Origin: 62-47 sp049647485
Lineage (GTDB): Bacteria; Pseudomonadota; Alphaproteobacteria; Rhizobiales; Xanthobacteraceae
NCBI GenBank assembly: GCA_049647485.1
Contig: JBARXT010000044.1
Span: 1 to 6,093 of the forward strand
DNA: 6,093 nucleotides
Reading direction: 5' to 3'
In this document: positions 5,179 through 6,093 of the stretch, in pieces
Position numbering within the stretch: the first letter of the stretch is position 1
Layout of the letters: each line of letters starts with the position of its first letter
Notes under the pieces: model-generated
Seen by the model: the letters and a program-made list of their open reading frames with translations, nothing else
The model's database searches: none
Told to the model about the DNA's origin: nothing
Program-made: the position numbers and the translations under genes

Positions 5179-6042
5179 TTAAGTCGCCCGTCCTGTCAAT
5201 CCCGTCGGCTTCACCAGCAGCACCAGCACCATCAGAACGAAGACCACGGTGTTGGAAGCCTCGGGGTAAAAATACTTGGTCATTCCCTCGACGACGCCGA
5301 GCGCAAATCCGGTGATGACCGATCCCATGATCGATCCCATGCCGCCGATCACCACCACCGCGAAGACGACGATGATCAGATCGGCGCCCATCAGCGGCCG
5401 CACCTGATTGATCGGCGCCGACAGCACGCCGGCGAGCGCCGCAAGGCCGATGCCCAGACCATAGGTCAGCGTGATCATGCGCGGCACGTTGATGCCGAAC
5501 GCGCGGACCAGCGCCGGATTTTCAGTGGCGGCGCGCAGATAGGCGCCAAGCCGGGTCCGTTCGATCAGATACCAGGTGGCGAGACATATCACGAGGGAGA
5601 ACACCACGACCCAGCCGCGATACACCGGCAGGAACATGAAGCCGAGATTCATGCCGCCCTGCAGTTGCGAGGGAATGGCATACGGCAATCCCGACGAGCC
5701 GAAGTAATTCTGGAACACGCCCTGAATGATCAGCGCAATGCCGAACGTCAGCAGCAGTCCATACAGGTGATCCAGTCCAGTCAGCCATTTCAGCAGCGTG
5801 CGCTCCAGCACCATGCCGAAAATACCGACCATGATCGGCGCGATGACCAGCGCATACCAGTAGTTCAGGCCGAGGCCGTTAAGCAGGAAGTACGCACAGA
5901 ACGCGCCCATCATATACAACGCGCCATGCGCGAAGTTGATGATGTTGAGCATTCCGAAGATCACGGCCAGACCGAGACTGAGCAGCGCGTAGAACGAACC
6001 GTTGATCAGTCCAACCAGGAGTTGGGCGTATAGTGCCTGCAT
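5179..6042 (-). CDS. livH: Branched-chain amino acid ABC transporter permease, LivH type
   Basis: First inner-membrane permease subunit of the same HAAT importer. 287 residues from the ATG at 6042, within the LivH range (about 290-310). LivH landmarks, by residue from that start: N-terminal LLVGLINGSFYALLSLGLAV (8-27); INFAHGALYMMGAF (35-48); coupling loop RAATENPALVRAFGI (170-184); GGMGSIMGSVITG (233-245). The frame also allows a TTG start at 6060 (293 residues). The ATG is preferred because GGGAA lies about 5 nt before it on the minus strand and the conserved sequence begins there, while the TTG has only a weak purine stretch. Followed by livM after one base, in the usual livH-livM order. 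Genes further upstream in the operon lie beyond the right edge; 6061-6093 shows nothing I can name. Confidence 0.94.
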   Translation of the reverse strand: MQALYAQLLVGLINGSFYALLSLGLAVIFGMLNIINFAHGALYMMGAFCAYFLLNGLGLNYWYALVIAPIMVGIFGMVLERTLLKWLTGLDHLYGLLLTFGIALIIQGVFQNYFGSSGLPYAIPSQLQGGMNLGFMFLPVYRGWVVVFSLVICLATWYLIERTRLGAYLRAATENPALVRAFGINVPRMITLTYGLGIGLAALAGVLSAPINQVRPLMGADLIIVVFAVVVIGGMGSIMGSVITGFALGVVEGMTKYFYPEASNTVVFVLMVLVLLVKPTGLTGRAT

Positions 6043-6093
6043 AATATTTCCCGCGCTCAACGTCTCATTGAAGTCACGTCCGGCGGCAGTGTG

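Noticed and set aside
4188..6033. Two plus-strand open frames of about 321 codons each (4188-5153 and 5068-6033)
   Set aside because: They are antisense shadows of livM and livH, rich in His, Gln, Arg and Glu, with no recognisable family. The minus-strand proteins carry clear LivM and LivH motifs.
1..6093. CRISPR array, tRNA or rRNA genes, insertion sequence with transposase, prophage or defence genes
   Set aside because: No repeat-spacer pattern, tRNA-like cloverleaf, transposase or phage protein was seen on either strand. All long frames are explained by the five listed genes plus livM/livH shadows.

Overview
The window (about 62-65% GC by eye) reads as chromosome of an alphaproteobacterium, most probably Nitrobacteraceae/Bradyrhizobiaceae (Bradyrhizobium, Rhodopseudomonas, Afipia or Nitrobacter). 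The pointers are strongly GC-biased third codon positions, a paired DUF47-pit phosphate locus of the rhizobial type, LivH/LivM permeases of the kind abundant in this family, and an intergenic palindromic repeat whose chance translation gives the 'MDARIKSPHD' / 'RGSSPRMT' peptides familiar from these genomes. This is placement from memory of families, not from a search.

Layout. (1) 1-1306, minus: the N-terminal 435 codons of peptide chain release factor 3 (prfC), running off the left edge. (2) 1307-1646: a divergent intergenic region. On the prfC side it holds two long hairpins facing each other in opposite orientation (1311-1476). On the other side it holds a possible promoter and a clear guanidine-II (mini-ykkC) riboswitch with two ACGR-loop hairpins (1577-1626). 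(3) 1647-1961, plus: a 104-residue SMR-family guanidinium exporter (gdx, formerly sugE), which the riboswitch should control. (4) 1962-2129: a convergent intergenic region filled by a Bradyrhizobiaceae-type palindromic repeat. (5) 2130-3797, minus: a two-gene operon, a DUF47/PhoU-like protein followed by a Pit-family low-affinity phosphate permease. (6) 3798-4205: 408 bases without a convincing gene, holding a candidate PHO box, a possible promoter, a 9-bp tandem repeat and a GC-rich hairpin after livM. (7) 4206-6042 or 6060, minus: livH and livM, separated by one base; the ATPases and the binding protein of this transporter are not in the window.

Functionally these are four independent units: translation termination, guanidine detoxification with an RNA sensor, phosphate uptake with a probable PhoB site, and branched-chain or related amino acid uptake. 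No defence system, phage, transposase gene, CRISPR or RNA gene of a standard class is seen. The items most worth following are the mirrored double hairpin upstream of prfC, which keeps a 3-nt bulge and complete pairing despite sequence divergence, and the gdx riboswitch, whose second hairpin abuts a short hairpin covering the ribosome binding site.
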